This document shows, one piece after another, positions 1-8,556 of a stretch of 64,000 nt of DNA; position 1 is the first letter of the stretch, and each line of letters starts with the position of its first letter. The DNA lies in NCBI RefSeq assembly GCF_043195105.1, contig NZ_JBAFWO010000001.1. The stretch is one strand, 5' to 3'. Under the pieces are notes generated by a model. It ran no database searches. It was not told the origin of the DNA and saw only the letters and a program-made list of their open reading frames with translations. Made by a program: the position numbers and the translations under genes. The stretch comes from NCEH01 sp002257205. Its GTDB lineage: Bacteria > Pseudomonadota > Alphaproteobacteria > Rhizobiales > Xanthobacteraceae.

Positions 1-608
1 GCGCCCCGGTGCGGGTAATCGCCAATGCCGTGGACACCGAGCGCTTTCAGCCCGCCCCCCGGGCCGCGGCGCGGGCCGCGCTCGGACTTCCGGCCGAGGG
101 AGCGCTGGTGGGATCGGCGGGCCGGCTGGAGCCGGTGAAGGGCCACGACGTGCTGCTGCGCGCCATGGTGGAGGTTCCGCATGCCCGATTGGCGTTGATC
201 GGCGAGGGCAGCGCGCGCGACACCCTGCGCCAGCTCGCGGACCAGCTCGGCGTCGCCGAACGCGTTCATTTCCTGGGGCATCGTGGCGACATGCCGCAGG
301 TTCTCCCCGCCCTCGACCTGTTCTGCCTGCCCTCCCGCAACGAGGGCCTGCCCCTATCGGTGATCGAGGCGCAGGCCTGCGACATACCGGTGGTGGCGAG
401 CGATGTGGGCTCCTTGCGCGAGGCGGTGTGCCCGGCCTCCGGCCGGCTGGTGCCACCGGAAGATCCCACGGCGCTGGCCGCCGCGCTCCGGGCCTCGCTG
501 GCCACCGTCCCGCCGGTCCCGCCGCGCGCTTTCGTGAGCGCCCGTTTCTCCTGGGACCGGATGCTCGACGCCTATCGCGATCTCATGGCCGGGCGCCCAC
601 CATGCTGA
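1..608 (+). CDS. Glycosyltransferase family 4, 5'-truncated by window edge
   Basis: C-terminal half of a GT-B fold glycosyltransferase; the reading frame is open to the left edge, so the true start lies outside. The visible ~200 residues form the nucleotide-sugar-binding Rossmann domain: a GRLEPVKGHDVLLRA segment, then FCLPSRNEGLPLSVIEA, the family's E-x7-E signature region, followed by IPVVASDVGSLREAV. This family moves a sugar from a nucleotide donor to a lipid-linked or saccharide acceptor at the cytoplasmic face of the membrane. It overlaps the next glycosyltransferase by 7 nt and belongs to a polysaccharide assembly operon with the two following genes. The sugar specificity cannot be read from sequence. 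Confidence 0.85.
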   Translation, partial: APVRVIANAVDTERFQPAPRAAARAALGLPAEGALVGSAGRLEPVKGHDVLLRAMVEVPHARLALIGEGSARDTLRQLADQLGVAERVHFLGHRGDMPQVLPALDLFCLPSRNEGLPLSVIEAQACDIPVVASDVGSLREAVCPASGRLVPPEDPTALAAALRASLATVPPVPPRAFVSARFSWDRMLDAYRDLMAGRPPC

Positions 609-1774
609 TGCTCCAGATCCTGTTCTGGGCGAGCGTCGCGGCCGTGGTCTATCACCATGCCCTCTATCCCGTGGCGTTGCGCCTGCTGGCGCGCCTGCGC
701 CCGGCGCTGCCCGTTCCGCCGGTCCCGGACGCCGCCGCGCTGCCCGTCATCACGCTCGTCATTCCGGCCTATCAGGAGGCCACCTTCATCGCGCTCAAGC
801 TGCGCGACTGCGCGCGCCTCGCCTATCCGCGCGACCGCCTGCATGTGATCGTCGCCTGCGACGGCTGCACCGACGGCACGGCCGATCTTGCCCGCGCCGC
901 GCTGGCATCGAGCGAATGCGCGGGCCTGAGCGCGGAGGTGCGCGCCTTCCCGGTCAATCGCGGCAAGGTCGCGGTGCTGAACGCGGTGATCGCGTCCATC
1001 CCCGGCGGCATCGTGGCGCTGTCCGATGCCTCGGCCACCCTCTCCGCCGATGCCCTGATGCGCGCCGCCGCGCATTTCTCTCGGCCCGAGGTGGGGGTGG
1101 TGGCGGGCACCTATGCCCTGAAAGAGGCGGGCAGCGCCGGGGAGGCGAGCTATTGGGCCTATCAGACCGCCATCAAGGCCGACGAGGCCGCGCTCAGCGC
1201 GCCGTTCGGCGTGCACGGCGCCTTCTATCTGTTCCGCCACGCCCTGTGGGCGCCCTTGCCGGGGGACACCATCAATGACGACGTGGTGCTGCCCATGGCC
1301 ATCGTCGCCGGCGGCGCGCGCGCGGTCTATGATGTGACGATCATCGCCACCGAGGAGGAGCGCAGCCGGCGTAGCCAGGAATTCCGGCGCCGGGTGCGCA
1401 TTTCCTCGGGCAATGTCCAGCAGGCGGTGCGCCTGTGGCGGCTCGCGGACCCGCGCCGTCCGGGGCTTGCCTTCGTGTTCCTGTCCGGCAAGGCGCTGCG
1501 GGCGCTGGTGCCGGTGCTGCTGGTGGTGGCGTTCCTGAGCAATCTGGCGCTCGCCTTCGCGGGCATTGCGCTGTACCAGCTGCTGCTTGCCGGCCAGATC
1601 GCCTTCTATCTGCTAGCGGGCGTCGCCATGACGCATCGCGGCAATCTTCCCCGCGCGGCGCGGTTCGCGGCCTATTTCGTGGAAGGGCACGCGGCGGGGC
1701 TGGTAGGGGGCATGCGCCAGATCGCCGGACGGGACAAGGGACGCTGGCATCGGGCCGGGGGAGCGCAGCCGTGA
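602..1774 (+). CDS. Glycosyltransferase family 2, membrane-anchored
   Basis: About 390 residues. An N-terminal hydrophobic segment precedes a GT-A domain: VITLVIPAYQEATF (nucleotide binding), VIVACDGCTDGTADLA with the first Asp, then ALSDASATL as the likely metal-binding Asp region, and INDDVVLPMAI as the catalytic-base region. RRRVRISSGNVQQ resembles the R/Q-rich acceptor motif of processive GT2 enzymes. Hydrophobic segments follow near residues 300-365. It probably adds a sugar during exopolysaccharide or capsule synthesis. ATG 602 (or 608) overlaps the upstream gene; the stop overlaps the GTG start of the next gene, so the three are translationally coupled. Confidence 0.85.
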   Translation: MLMLQILFWASVAAVVYHHALYPVALRLLARLRPALPVPPVPDAAALPVITLVIPAYQEATFIALKLRDCARLAYPRDRLHVIVACDGCTDGTADLARAALASSECAGLSAEVRAFPVNRGKVAVLNAVIASIPGGIVALSDASATLSADALMRAAAHFSRPEVGVVAGTYALKEAGSAGEASYWAYQTAIKADEAALSAPFGVHGAFYLFRHALWAPLPGDTINDDVVLPMAIVAGGARAVYDVTIIATEEERSRRSQEFRRRVRISSGNVQQAVRLWRLADPRRPGLAFVFLSGKALRALVPVLLVVAFLSNLALAFAGIALYQLLLAGQIAFYLLAGVAMTHRGNLPRAARFAAYFVEGHAAGLVGGMRQIAGRDKGRWHRAGGAQP

Positions 1775-2415
1775 GTTTCGACGAGGATTTCACCCATCCC
1801 ATGGTGCGGCTGGGAAAGCGCGCGTTCGATGTCGCCGTGGGCCTGGTCGCGACGGCGGTGCTCGCGCTGGTGTTCCTGCCGGTGGCGCTGGCGATCAAGC
1901 TGACCTCGCGCGGGCCGGTGCTCTATCGCCAGCTGCGTGTCGGCGAGGCGACGCCCACCCGCACCCGCCTGTTCTATCTCTATAAGTTCCGCACCATGTA
2001 TGTGGATGCGGAAGCGCGCACCGGCGCGGTCTGGGCTACCGTCAACGATCCGCGCGTCACGCCGGTCGGCCGCTTCATGCGCAAGACCCGCATCGACGAG
2101 CTGCCGCAGGCGCTCAATGTGCTGAAGGGCGAGATGTCGATCGTGGGCCCGCGCCCCGAGCGCCCGGCCTTCTTCGCCAAGCTGGAAACCGAGATCCCCT
2201 TCTATACCGAGCGCACCTTCGGCCTGAAGCCGGGCATCACCGGCCTTGCCCAGGTGAACCAGGGCTATGACGCCTCCATCGAGGACGTGCGCTCCAAGGT
2301 GTCGTATGACCATGCCTATGCCATGCGGTTGCTGGACCCGCTGGACTGGTTCAAGACCGACCTATGGATCATCCTGCGCACCGCCTCCACCATGGTGCTC
2401 GGCAAGGGGCAATAG
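1771..2415 (+). CDS. Polyprenyl-phosphate sugar-1-phosphate transferase (ExoY/WcaJ type)
   Basis: About 214 residues, the size of short ExoY-type monotopic phosphoglycosyl transferases without the large N-terminal multi-membrane domain. A membrane segment near residues 18-38 is followed by the family signatures SRGPVLYRQLRVG, LYKFRTMYVDAE, KTRIDELPQALNVLKG and EMSIVGPRPERP. The enzyme transfers a sugar 1-phosphate from a UDP-sugar to undecaprenyl phosphate and starts each repeat unit of an exopolysaccharide. The GTG start overlaps the TGA of the GT2 gene. It is the last gene of the polysaccharide operon in this window. Confidence 0.9.
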   Translation: MSFDEDFTHPMVRLGKRAFDVAVGLVATAVLALVFLPVALAIKLTSRGPVLYRQLRVGEATPTRTRLFYLYKFRTMYVDAEARTGAVWATVNDPRVTPVGRFMRKTRIDELPQALNVLKGEMSIVGPRPERPAFFAKLETEIPFYTERTFGLKPGITGLAQVNQGYDASIEDVRSKVSYDHAYAMRLLDPLDWFKTDLWIILRTASTMVLGKGQ

Positions 2416-2475
2416 GCCCGGCGCAACATAGCTTTTGATCTTGCCGCGTTCTGGGGGTAGAGGATCAGCCCGATT

Positions 2476-3336
2476 GTGAGCCCCATGAATTCCTCAGCTC
2501 CCCCTCCCGTTCTCGCCGACCTGCGCGCCGAGATCGACCGTATCGATGAGACCATGCACCGCCTCCTGATGGAGCGCGGCGAGATCATCGATCGCCTCGT
2601 CGCGGTGAAGCGCAGCCAGAGCGAAGGCTCGGCGTTCCGCCCCGCCCGCGAGGCCGCCATGATGCGCCGCCTCGTGGACCGGCACGCCGGCCTGCTGCCG
2701 CTCGACACGGTCGAGAGCATCTGGCGCGTCATCATCTCCACCTTCACCTATGTCCAGGCGCCTTATGCGGTGCATGCCGACCTTTCGGTGGGCGAGCCGC
2801 AGATGCGCGACAGCGCAAGATTCCATTTCGGCTTTACGACGCCGTTCGTGACCCATATGGGCCCGCGCGGCGTGATTGAATCGGTGGTGGCGTCCAAGGG
2901 CGACTTGGGCCTGCTGCCGGCCTCCGCTTTGTCCGGCGGGGATGCCTGGTGGACCGCGCTCGAAGGCGACCACGCGCCGAAGATCATCGCGCGCCTGCCG
3001 TTCGTGGAGCGGGAGGACCATCCCGCCGGCCTGCCGGTGTTCGTGGTCTCCCATCCCATCAATGATGCGGCCGTGACCGAGGTGGAGACCTGGAGCCTGC
3101 ATCTGTCCGGCTGGAACGCACGGGCCGCCGGCGCGCTGGGCGGGCAGGGCGACATGCTGGTCGCCGCCGATCGCGTGCCCGGCCAGGCCGCCGTGCTGCT
3201 GAGCGTGCCCGCCGGCACCCGCGATGCGGCGCTGGACGCCCTGCGGCAGGCCGGCGCGCAGGTCGGTTCCGTCGCCCCCGTGGGCAGCCACGCCGCCCCC
3301 TATCGTCTTGGCGCGGACGGCACCCGCCGTTCGTGA
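2476..3336 (+). CDS. Chorismate mutase (AroQ type) with C-terminal extension
   Basis: 286 residues from GTG 2476; ATG 2485 is an alternative start. Residues ~12-95 are an AroQ all-alpha chorismate mutase domain: LRAEIDRIDETMHRLLMERG, then VKRSQ and RPAREAAMMRRL, the usual Arg/Lys active-site pattern. The rest (~190 residues) is a periplasmic-binding-like fold resembling a prephenate dehydratase catalytic region, but I see no clear dehydratase TRF motif. It converts chorismate to prephenate in Phe/Tyr synthesis. Sixteen bases separate it from hisC, and tyrC follows: a standard alphaproteobacterial tyrosine-branch operon. The C-terminal domain may be regulatory; its role is not evident. Confidence 0.85.
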   Translation: MSPMNSSAPPPVLADLRAEIDRIDETMHRLLMERGEIIDRLVAVKRSQSEGSAFRPAREAAMMRRLVDRHAGLLPLDTVESIWRVIISTFTYVQAPYAVHADLSVGEPQMRDSARFHFGFTTPFVTHMGPRGVIESVVASKGDLGLLPASALSGGDAWWTALEGDHAPKIIARLPFVEREDHPAGLPVFVVSHPINDAAVTEVETWSLHLSGWNARAAGALGGQGDMLVAADRVPGQAAVLLSVPAGTRDAALDALRQAGAQVGSVAPVGSHAAPYRLGADGTRRS

Positions 3337-3351
3337 CCTGTGGAGTCGAGT

Positions 3352-4482
3352 ATGTCCACCCCCGCGCAAAGCCCCCGTCTTCCCGTCCGCCCCGAGCCGC
3401 GCCCCGGCGTGCTCGACATCCGCGCCTATGTGCCGGGCAAGAGCCATGCGCACGGCGTCGAGAAGGTGTTCAAGCTCTCGTCCAACGAGACGCCCGTGGG
3501 TCCGAGCCCGCAGGCGCTGAAGGCATTCGCGGAAGCCGGCGCGCATCTGCAGGATTATCCCGACGGCACCGCCGGCGTGCTGCGCCGCGCGATCGGCCGC
3601 ACCTTCGGCATCGATCCCGACCGCATCATCTGCGGCGCCGGCTCGGACGAATTGCTGAGCATGATCGCCAACACCTATATCGGGCCGGGCGACGAGGCGA
3701 TCTATAGCCAGTATGGCTTCCTGGTCTATCCCATCGCCACGCTGGCGGCGGGCGGCCGGCCGGTTGTGGCGCCGGAACGCGACCATACCGCGAGCGTGGA
3801 CGCCATTCTCGCGGCCGTGACGCCGCGCACCCGCGTGGTGTTCCTGGCCAATCCCAACAATCCCACCGGCACCTATCTGCCGTTCGAGGAAGTGCGCCGC
3901 CTGCATGCCGGCCTGCCGGGCAATGTGCTGCTGGTGCTGGACGCCGCCTATGCGGAATACGTCCGCCGCAATGATTACGAGACCGGGCTCGAACTCGCGC
4001 TGACCGCCGAGAACGTCATCATGACCCGCACCTTCTCCAAGATCCACGGGCTTGCGGCCCTGCGGGTCGGCTGGGCGGTGGGGCCGGCGGCGGTGCTCGA
4101 TGCCATGAACCGCGTGCGCGGCCCGTTCAACATGAATACGCCGGCGCTTCTGGCGGGCGCCGCTGCCGTCGCCGACACCGCCCATGTGGATCTGGCGGTG
4201 GCGCATAATGACCGCTGGCTGCCCTGGCTCACCAGCGAGATCGAGAAGCTTGGCCTGAAGGTGACGCCGTCGGTCGCCAATTTCGTGCTGATCCATTTCG
4301 ACGAGACGCAGGGCCGCACCGCCCACGACGCGGACGCATTCTTGAGCGCGCGCGGGCTGATCCTGCGCTCGGTCGCATCCTACGGCCTGCCGAATGCGCT
4401 GCGCATGACGGTCGGCACCGAGGAAGCCAACCGCCTGGTGGTGGAAGCGCTGGCCGCCTTCGTTTCGGGGACGGAGCGTTGA
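3352..4482 (+). CDS. hisC: Histidinol-phosphate / aromatic aminotransferase
   Basis: 376 residues, fold-type I PLP aminotransferase. ATG 3352 is chosen because GGAG lies six bases upstream; an in-frame GTG at 3340 is less likely. Visible motifs: KLSSNETPVGPSP (substrate arm), ANPNNPTGTYLP (PLP-binding Asn), LDAAYAEY (Asp pairing with the PLP pyridine), TFSKIHGLAALRVGW with the Schiff-base Lys at about residue 230, and the C-terminal ALRMTVG Arg that binds the substrate carboxylate or phosphate. Lying between chorismate mutase and prephenate dehydrogenase, this copy probably transaminates prephenate or aromatic keto acids as well as, or instead of, imidazole-acetol phosphate. Confidence 0.92.
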   Translation: MSTPAQSPRLPVRPEPRPGVLDIRAYVPGKSHAHGVEKVFKLSSNETPVGPSPQALKAFAEAGAHLQDYPDGTAGVLRRAIGRTFGIDPDRIICGAGSDELLSMIANTYIGPGDEAIYSQYGFLVYPIATLAAGGRPVVAPERDHTASVDAILAAVTPRTRVVFLANPNNPTGTYLPFEEVRRLHAGLPGNVLLVLDAAYAEYVRRNDYETGLELALTAENVIMTRTFSKIHGLAALRVGWAVGPAAVLDAMNRVRGPFNMNTPALLAGAAAVADTAHVDLAVAHNDRWLPWLTSEIEKLGLKVTPSVANFVLIHFDETQGRTAHDADAFLSARGLILRSVASYGLPNALRMTVGTEEANRLVVEALAAFVSGTER

Positions 4483-5414
4483 ACGCGCCCCTCGTCGGCC
4501 GTCTCGCCGTCATCGGCGCGGGCCTGATCGGATCTTCCGTCGCCCGTGCCGCGCGCGAGAAGGGGCTGGCGGGAGAGGTCGTGGTGTTCGACGCCGACGC
4601 CGGCGTGCGCGAGCGGGTGCGCGCGCTCGGGTTTGCAGATGCGGTGCCGCAGAGCGTGGCCGAGGCGGTGCGCGGCGCCGATATCGTGATCGCCGCTGTG
4701 CCGGTGGGCGCCTCGGGCGCGGTGGCCGAACAGGTCGGGCCGCATCTCAAGCCCGGCGCCATCCTCTCCGACGTCGGTTCGGTGAAGGGGGCGGTGGTGG
4801 AGGCCATGGCGCCGTTCGTGCCGGCGCATGCCCATCTCGTCCCCGCCCATCCGGTGGCGGGCACGGAATTTTCCGGCCCCGAGGCGGGGTTCGCCAGCCT
4901 GTTCGAGAACCGCTGGTGCATCGTCACCCCGCCCGAGGGCGCCGATCCGGCGGCGGTGGAGACGCTCGCGGCGCTCTGGCGCGGCTTCGGCTCCAACGTG
5001 GAGCAGATGTCGGCGCAGCATCACGACCTGGTGCTGGCCATCACCAGCCATGTGCCGCATTTGATCGCCTATAACATCGTCGGCACGGCCGAGCATCTGG
5101 AGCAGACGCTGACCTCCGAAGTGATCAAATTCTCGGCCGGCGGGTTTCGCGACTTCACCCGCATCGCGGCGTCCGACCCGACCATGTGGCGCGACGTGTT
5201 CCTCTACAATCGCGAGGCGGTGCTGGAGATGCTCGCCCGCTTCAACGAGGATCTCATGTCGCTGCAGCGGGCGATCCGCTATGGCGACGGAGAGGCGCTG
5301 TTCCAGCACTTCACCCGCACCCGCGCGATCCGCAAATCGATCATCGAGCAGGGGCAGGAAACCGCCGCCCCGGATTTCGGCCGACGTGGCGGCGAGGGCG
5401 GCGCCGCTCAATAG
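4479..5414 (+). CDS. tyrC: Prephenate/arogenate (cyclohexadienyl) dehydrogenase
   Basis: 311 residues. The TTG start at 4479 overlaps the hisC stop codon and is preceded by a GGAG site. An N-terminal NAD(P)-binding Rossmann motif GAGLIGSS (residues 13-20) is followed by SDVGSVKGAVVEA and HPVAGTEFSGPEA, the TyrA active-site region with the catalytic His, then the helical dimerisation domain with SHVPHLIAYNIV and FRDFTRIAASDPTMWRDVF. It oxidatively decarboxylates prephenate or arogenate in tyrosine synthesis. No ACT domain is visible, so feedback control may differ from TyrA proteins that have one. Its 3' end overlaps the convergent DUF2125 gene by 7 nt. Confidence 0.92.
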   Translation: MNAPLVGRLAVIGAGLIGSSVARAAREKGLAGEVVVFDADAGVRERVRALGFADAVPQSVAEAVRGADIVIAAVPVGASGAVAEQVGPHLKPGAILSDVGSVKGAVVEAMAPFVPAHAHLVPAHPVAGTEFSGPEAGFASLFENRWCIVTPPEGADPAAVETLAALWRGFGSNVEQMSAQHHDLVLAITSHVPHLIAYNIVGTAEHLEQTLTSEVIKFSAGGFRDFTRIAASDPTMWRDVFLYNREAVLEMLARFNEDLMSLQRAIRYGDGEALFQHFTRTRAIRKSIIEQGQETAAPDFGRRGGEGGAAQ

Positions 5415-6472
5415 AGCGGCGGAATGATCCCGACCGGGAATTTGCCGAGCTGGAGCACGCCTTCCTTCAGCAGCAGCGAGAAGGTGGCGCCCCGGCGCCC
5501 GGCGACGTCGCCGGGCTTTCCCGCTAGCGCCAGCGCGCCGACGATGGGCGCCATTTCCGGGGGAATGACACCGGTGCGCGACAGGTTCCGCGCCACCTCC
5601 TCGATGCCGGAAAAGCCCACGTTCACCGCGCCATTGAGGCGGCCGGCGGCATCGAGGGCGAGCGCGCCGGATGCGCTCACGGCGGCCTTCGGGGTGGTGA
5701 TGGCGAGGGTATCGAGCTTCAGGATGCCGCCCGCGGCGGCCCACGCGCGCAGGCGATCGGTCACGGCCATGGGGCGGAAATCCTCGGCCGCGGTGACCGT
5801 GCCCTGCAGCTTCAGGTTCAGCGGGCCGGTGGCGCCGGCGGCGGCCAGCATGGCGCTTTCCCCGCCCTCGATGGAGGCGGCATAGTCGACGCCATCGGGC
5901 ACGGCGGTGGTGGCCGGGTTGCGGCGGGCGTGGATTTCCAAATGTGTGGCGGAGAGCACCGGCAGCGCGTCGGCGCCGGCCGTGGGCACCCATTTCACAT
6001 CCGGCTGGTCCACCACCAGGGCGAAGCGCTGGGGCCGGCCGCTTGTGTCGCCGATGCCGCTCATCTGGAGCAGGGTCCAGTTCGCCTCATAGATGCGGCC
6101 GGTCTTGGGGTCTTCCACCCGCGCGGGGGAGGCGAATTCTGCGACGATATGGTTCGGCGCCCACACCTGAGCCACCGCATGGGCCTTGGCGGCGCTGATG
6201 CGCAGCGGGTCTCCGCCCTTCGTCTCCAGCGTCGGCGACTGGCACAGCAGCTCGAAGCGGAAGGGGAAGCCGCCGAGGCTGCGCTCGCCGCAGTTCCAGA
6301 TCCGGCCGAGGGTCTTCTCGCGCACGATCCAGGCGTCGATCTCCCGTTCCGCGCGGCTGGCGGCATAGAACCACAGGCCGCACCAGCCGATGGCGAGAAT
6401 CACCACGAGAGCGAACGGGACGGCGACGATCCAGCTCTTGCGGCGACGCGGCGCGGGCGAAATATCGGTCAT
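5408..6472 (-). CDS. DUF2125 domain protein, membrane-anchored
   Basis: 354 residues. A short basic N-terminus with RRRK precedes one hydrophobic segment (~residues 14-34), so it is probably anchored in the inner membrane with a periplasmic body. The body matches the DUF2125 pattern common in Hyphomicrobiales: a CGERSLGGFPFRFELLC-like start, EANWTLLQMSG, and a beta-rich repetitive C-terminus ending with LPLY-like hydrophobics. The family has no assigned biochemical function; its shape suggests a lipid- or envelope-associated protein, which is inference. It is transcribed convergently to tyrC and divergently from the ChaC-like gene. Confidence 0.85.
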   Translation of the reverse strand: MTDISPAPRRRKSWIVAVPFALVVILAIGWCGLWFYAASRAEREIDAWIVREKTLGRIWNCGERSLGGFPFRFELLCQSPTLETKGGDPLRISAAKAHAVAQVWAPNHIVAEFASPARVEDPKTGRIYEANWTLLQMSGIGDTSGRPQRFALVVDQPDVKWVPTAGADALPVLSATHLEIHARRNPATTAVPDGVDYAASIEGGESAMLAAAGATGPLNLKLQGTVTAAEDFRPMAVTDRLRAWAAAGGILKLDTLAITTPKAAVSASGALALDAAGRLNGAVNVGFSGIEEVARNLSRTGVIPPEMAPIVGALALAGKPGDVAGRRGATFSLLLKEGVLQLGKFPVGIIPPLY

Positions 6473-6607
6473 GGGCGTTCCTATGAGCAGTCCGGACGAA
6501 AATGCCTGCGCGAAGGGCCGGAAATACGGCCTGCCGGGACCCGCGGCGCGGGGGGCCCTTGCAGACGGTGAAAGACGCTGTTAGGCGACGATGAACGTTC
6601 CGTGTCA

Positions 6608-7180
6608 ATGCCGGCCGGCGCCGCGATGATCTCCCCTACACAAACGCCCCACGACCATTGGGTGTTCGCCTATGGCTCGCTGATGTGGAATCCCGGCTTC
6701 GCATTCGCGGAGAAGGCGGAAGCGCGGCTGCTCGGTGCGCACCGGGCGCTCTGCGTCTATTCCTTCCATCATCGCGGCACGCCGGAACAGCCGGGCCTGG
6801 TGCTAGGGCTGGATCTCGGCGGATCCTGCCGGGGCATCGCCTATCGCATCGCCCCTGAGGACTGGGCGCAGACCCATGCCTATCTCACAGCGCGCGAGCA
6901 GATTTCAGGCGTTTATCGCGAGCGCGTGCGGCGGGTGCAGATCCTGGAGGGCGCGCGGCGGGATGTGGCGGCAATCGCCTATCTGGTAGATCGCGGGCAT
7001 GCGCAATATGCGCGGCGGCTGGATCTGGAAGACCAGCTTCACCTGGTGCGGCGCGCGCATGGAAAATCCGGTCCGAACCGCGATTACGTGCTCTTCACCG
7101 TCCATGCGCTGGAGGCGATGGGCATCGCCGATTCGGGCTTGGCCTGGATCGCTCGCGGGCTGAATGCGGGCCGGGACTGA
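6608..7180 (+). CDS. Gamma-glutamylcyclotransferase, ChaC-like
   Basis: About 190 residues. The start is uncertain (GTG 6602, ATG 6608 or ATG 6626; none has a strong ribosome binding site). The diagnostic glycine-loop motif VFAYGSLMWNPGF is present near the N-terminus, and the catalytic Glu is probably the one in YLTAREQ. ChaC-type enzymes cleave glutathione to 5-oxoproline and Cys-Gly in the cytoplasm. The gene stands alone, divergent from DUF2125. Its stop codon TGA forms the first bases of an inverted repeat that may end transcription. Confidence 0.88.
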   Translation: MPAGAAMISPTQTPHDHWVFAYGSLMWNPGFAFAEKAEARLLGAHRALCVYSFHHRGTPEQPGLVLGLDLGGSCRGIAYRIAPEDWAQTHAYLTAREQISGVYRERVRRVQILEGARRDVAAIAYLVDRGHAQYARRLDLEDQLHLVRRAHGKSGPNRDYVLFTVHALEAMGIADSGLAWIARGLNAGRD

Positions 7181-7254
7181 ACGGCGCTCTGCGCCGTTCA
7201 CGCGCCATGGGCGCTCCGCGCCGTTCACCCTCCAAAGGCGCTCCGCGCCGTTCA
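7178..7254. repeat. Three direct repeats of an 18-bp unit at 27-bp period; first copy is part of a perfect hairpin
   Basis: The unit GGCGCTCYGCGCCGTTCA occurs at 7183-7200, 7210-7227 and 7237-7254, exactly 27 bp apart. Together with the TGA stop of the upstream gene, the first copy makes a perfect inverted repeat, TGAACGGCGC (7178-7187) and GCGCCGTTCA (7191-7200), with a 3-nt loop. The third copy supplies the stop codon of the convergent gene on the minus strand. The position between two convergent genes suggests a bidirectional transcription stop built from duplicated units; there is no T-run. Confidence 0.7.
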
Positions 7255-7671
7255 GGCCGCCTGGCGGCTCTGATTCGCGAATACGGGCGCCATCGAGGCG
7301 GGCGGGGGCAAGGCAAGGCATTCCTGTGCGGCCTGATGGGGCCGCAGGAAGCGCGCCAGGGTTTCCGGCACCTCTTCGCCGAAGACGTGCACGTGCACTT
7401 CCTCCGCCTTCATGCGCCGGGCGGCCCGCCGCGCCGGCTCTCCGGCCGGGCCCGCCCACATGGCGATGGGACCCGCCGGCGTGCGCCGTGCGACGATGGC
7501 GAGCGCGTCCGGATAGTCCGGCACCGCATCGGCGTCGTAGATGGAGAAGATGTGGCGTTGCCCGTCCGCGTCGCGCCAGAATCGATAGCGCGGGCCCAAA
7601 GGACCACCGGTCAGCCCGGAGAGCCGGCCGGCATCGAACAAGGGGATAAGGAGCGAATCAGTCGCGTTCAT
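7252..7671 (-). CDS. Hypothetical protein
   Basis: 139 residues from the internal Met at 7671, which begins MNATDSLLIPLFDAGR; an upstream in-frame ATG at 7707 exists. I do not recognise a family. The sequence has a plausible globular core (GPRYRFWRDADGQRHIFSIYD, then PDYPDALAIVARR), a histidine-bearing strand EEVHVHVFGEEVPETLARF, and an Ala/Pro-rich tail. No signal peptide or membrane segment is seen. Codon use and GC3 look like those of a real gene. It is convergent with the ChaC-like gene and lies downstream of plsC on the same strand. Confidence 0.6.
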   Translation of the reverse strand: MNATDSLLIPLFDAGRLSGLTGGPLGPRYRFWRDADGQRHIFSIYDADAVPDYPDALAIVARRTPAGPIAMWAGPAGEPARRAARRMKAEEVHVHVFGEEVPETLARFLRPHQAAQECLALPPPASMAPVFANQSRQAA

Positions 7672-7727
7672 GAGAACGAAACTAGAACGGCGCGAATCCG
7701 CGATCAAGAGTTTTCCACAGGGCCGAA

Positions 7728-8516
7728 TTATGGGGATAAATCGTCCCCGGCGGCGGCCGCGCTGCGGTCGATTGTCGGTGCGTTCGGGCCAAGCTCCTGC
7801 AATCCCTCTTCAAGCAGGCGGTCGGACGCGGTTTCGATGGTGTCCTGCATGCGCCTCAGGAACACCCCGCGCGGCAATCCGATGGGGATAACTGGCATGA
7901 TCTCCACCCGCACCGTGCCCGGGCGGCGGATCAACTGGTTGCGCGGCCAGAACAGGCCGGAATTGAGCGCGATCGGCAGGCAGGGCGCCTTCAGGGTGGT
8001 GTAGAGGTGTGCGACGCCGAACTTATAGGCCGGCGGCGCGCCGGGCGGGCGGCGCGTGCCTTCGGGGAAAATCAGGATCTGGCGGCCCTCGGCGATCTTT
8101 TCCATCGCCGCGTCGGTCATGCCCCGCAGCGCCGAGGATCCCGCGCTGCGATCGATCGGGACCATCTCGGCCTTGGCGAGGAACCAGCCGAACAGCGGCA
8201 TCGACATCAGTTCGCGTTTCAGGATGAACACCGGATCGGCGAACAAGGGCAGCAGCGCGATGGTCTCCCACGCCGACTGGTGCTTGGCGACCACCAGAAG
8301 CGGGCCTTCGGGAATATTCTCCCGGCCCGTGATCTCCACCTTCATGCCGACGACGACGCGCAGCTCCAGCATGACGAGGCGTACCCACAGCATGATGAAC
8401 CGGTCCCACAGCGTGCGCCGGGGGAGAATGGCCATCAGCGGCAGCAGCAGGAGCATGACGAGAATTGTCGTGCTGTAGAACAGCACTTGGAACATAATCG
8501 ACCGCAGAACAATCAC
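7728..8516 (-). CDS. plsC: 1-acyl-sn-glycerol-3-phosphate acyltransferase
   Basis: 262 residues from GTG 8516, which has a GGGGAC site upstream; the open frame extends to 8612 but that would run into the YdcF gene. One or two hydrophobic N-terminal segments (~residues 9-31) anchor it in the inner membrane. The acyltransferase signatures are KHQSAWETI (H79 with Glu in the position usually held by Asp, common in alphaproteobacterial PlsC) and IFPEGTRRPPG. It acylates lysophosphatidate to phosphatidate in phospholipid synthesis. It lies 40 nt downstream of the YdcF gene, probably in one operon. Confidence 0.88.
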   Translation of the reverse strand: MIVLRSIMFQVLFYSTTILVMLLLLPLMAILPRRTLWDRFIMLWVRLVMLELRVVVGMKVEITGRENIPEGPLLVVAKHQSAWETIALLPLFADPVFILKRELMSMPLFGWFLAKAEMVPIDRSAGSSALRGMTDAAMEKIAEGRQILIFPEGTRRPPGAPPAYKFGVAHLYTTLKAPCLPIALNSGLFWPRNQLIRRPGTVRVEIMPVIPIGLPRGVFLRRMQDTIETASDRLLEEGLQELGPNAPTIDRSAAAAGDDLSP

Positions 8517-8556
8517 GCTTCGTCCCCTGGCCCCGTCGTGCGTGCCTTTCGGCGGA

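Noticed and set aside
7178..7254. Possible CRISPR-like repeats
   Set aside because: Spacers are only 9 bp and the unit is 18 bp; no cas genes nearby.
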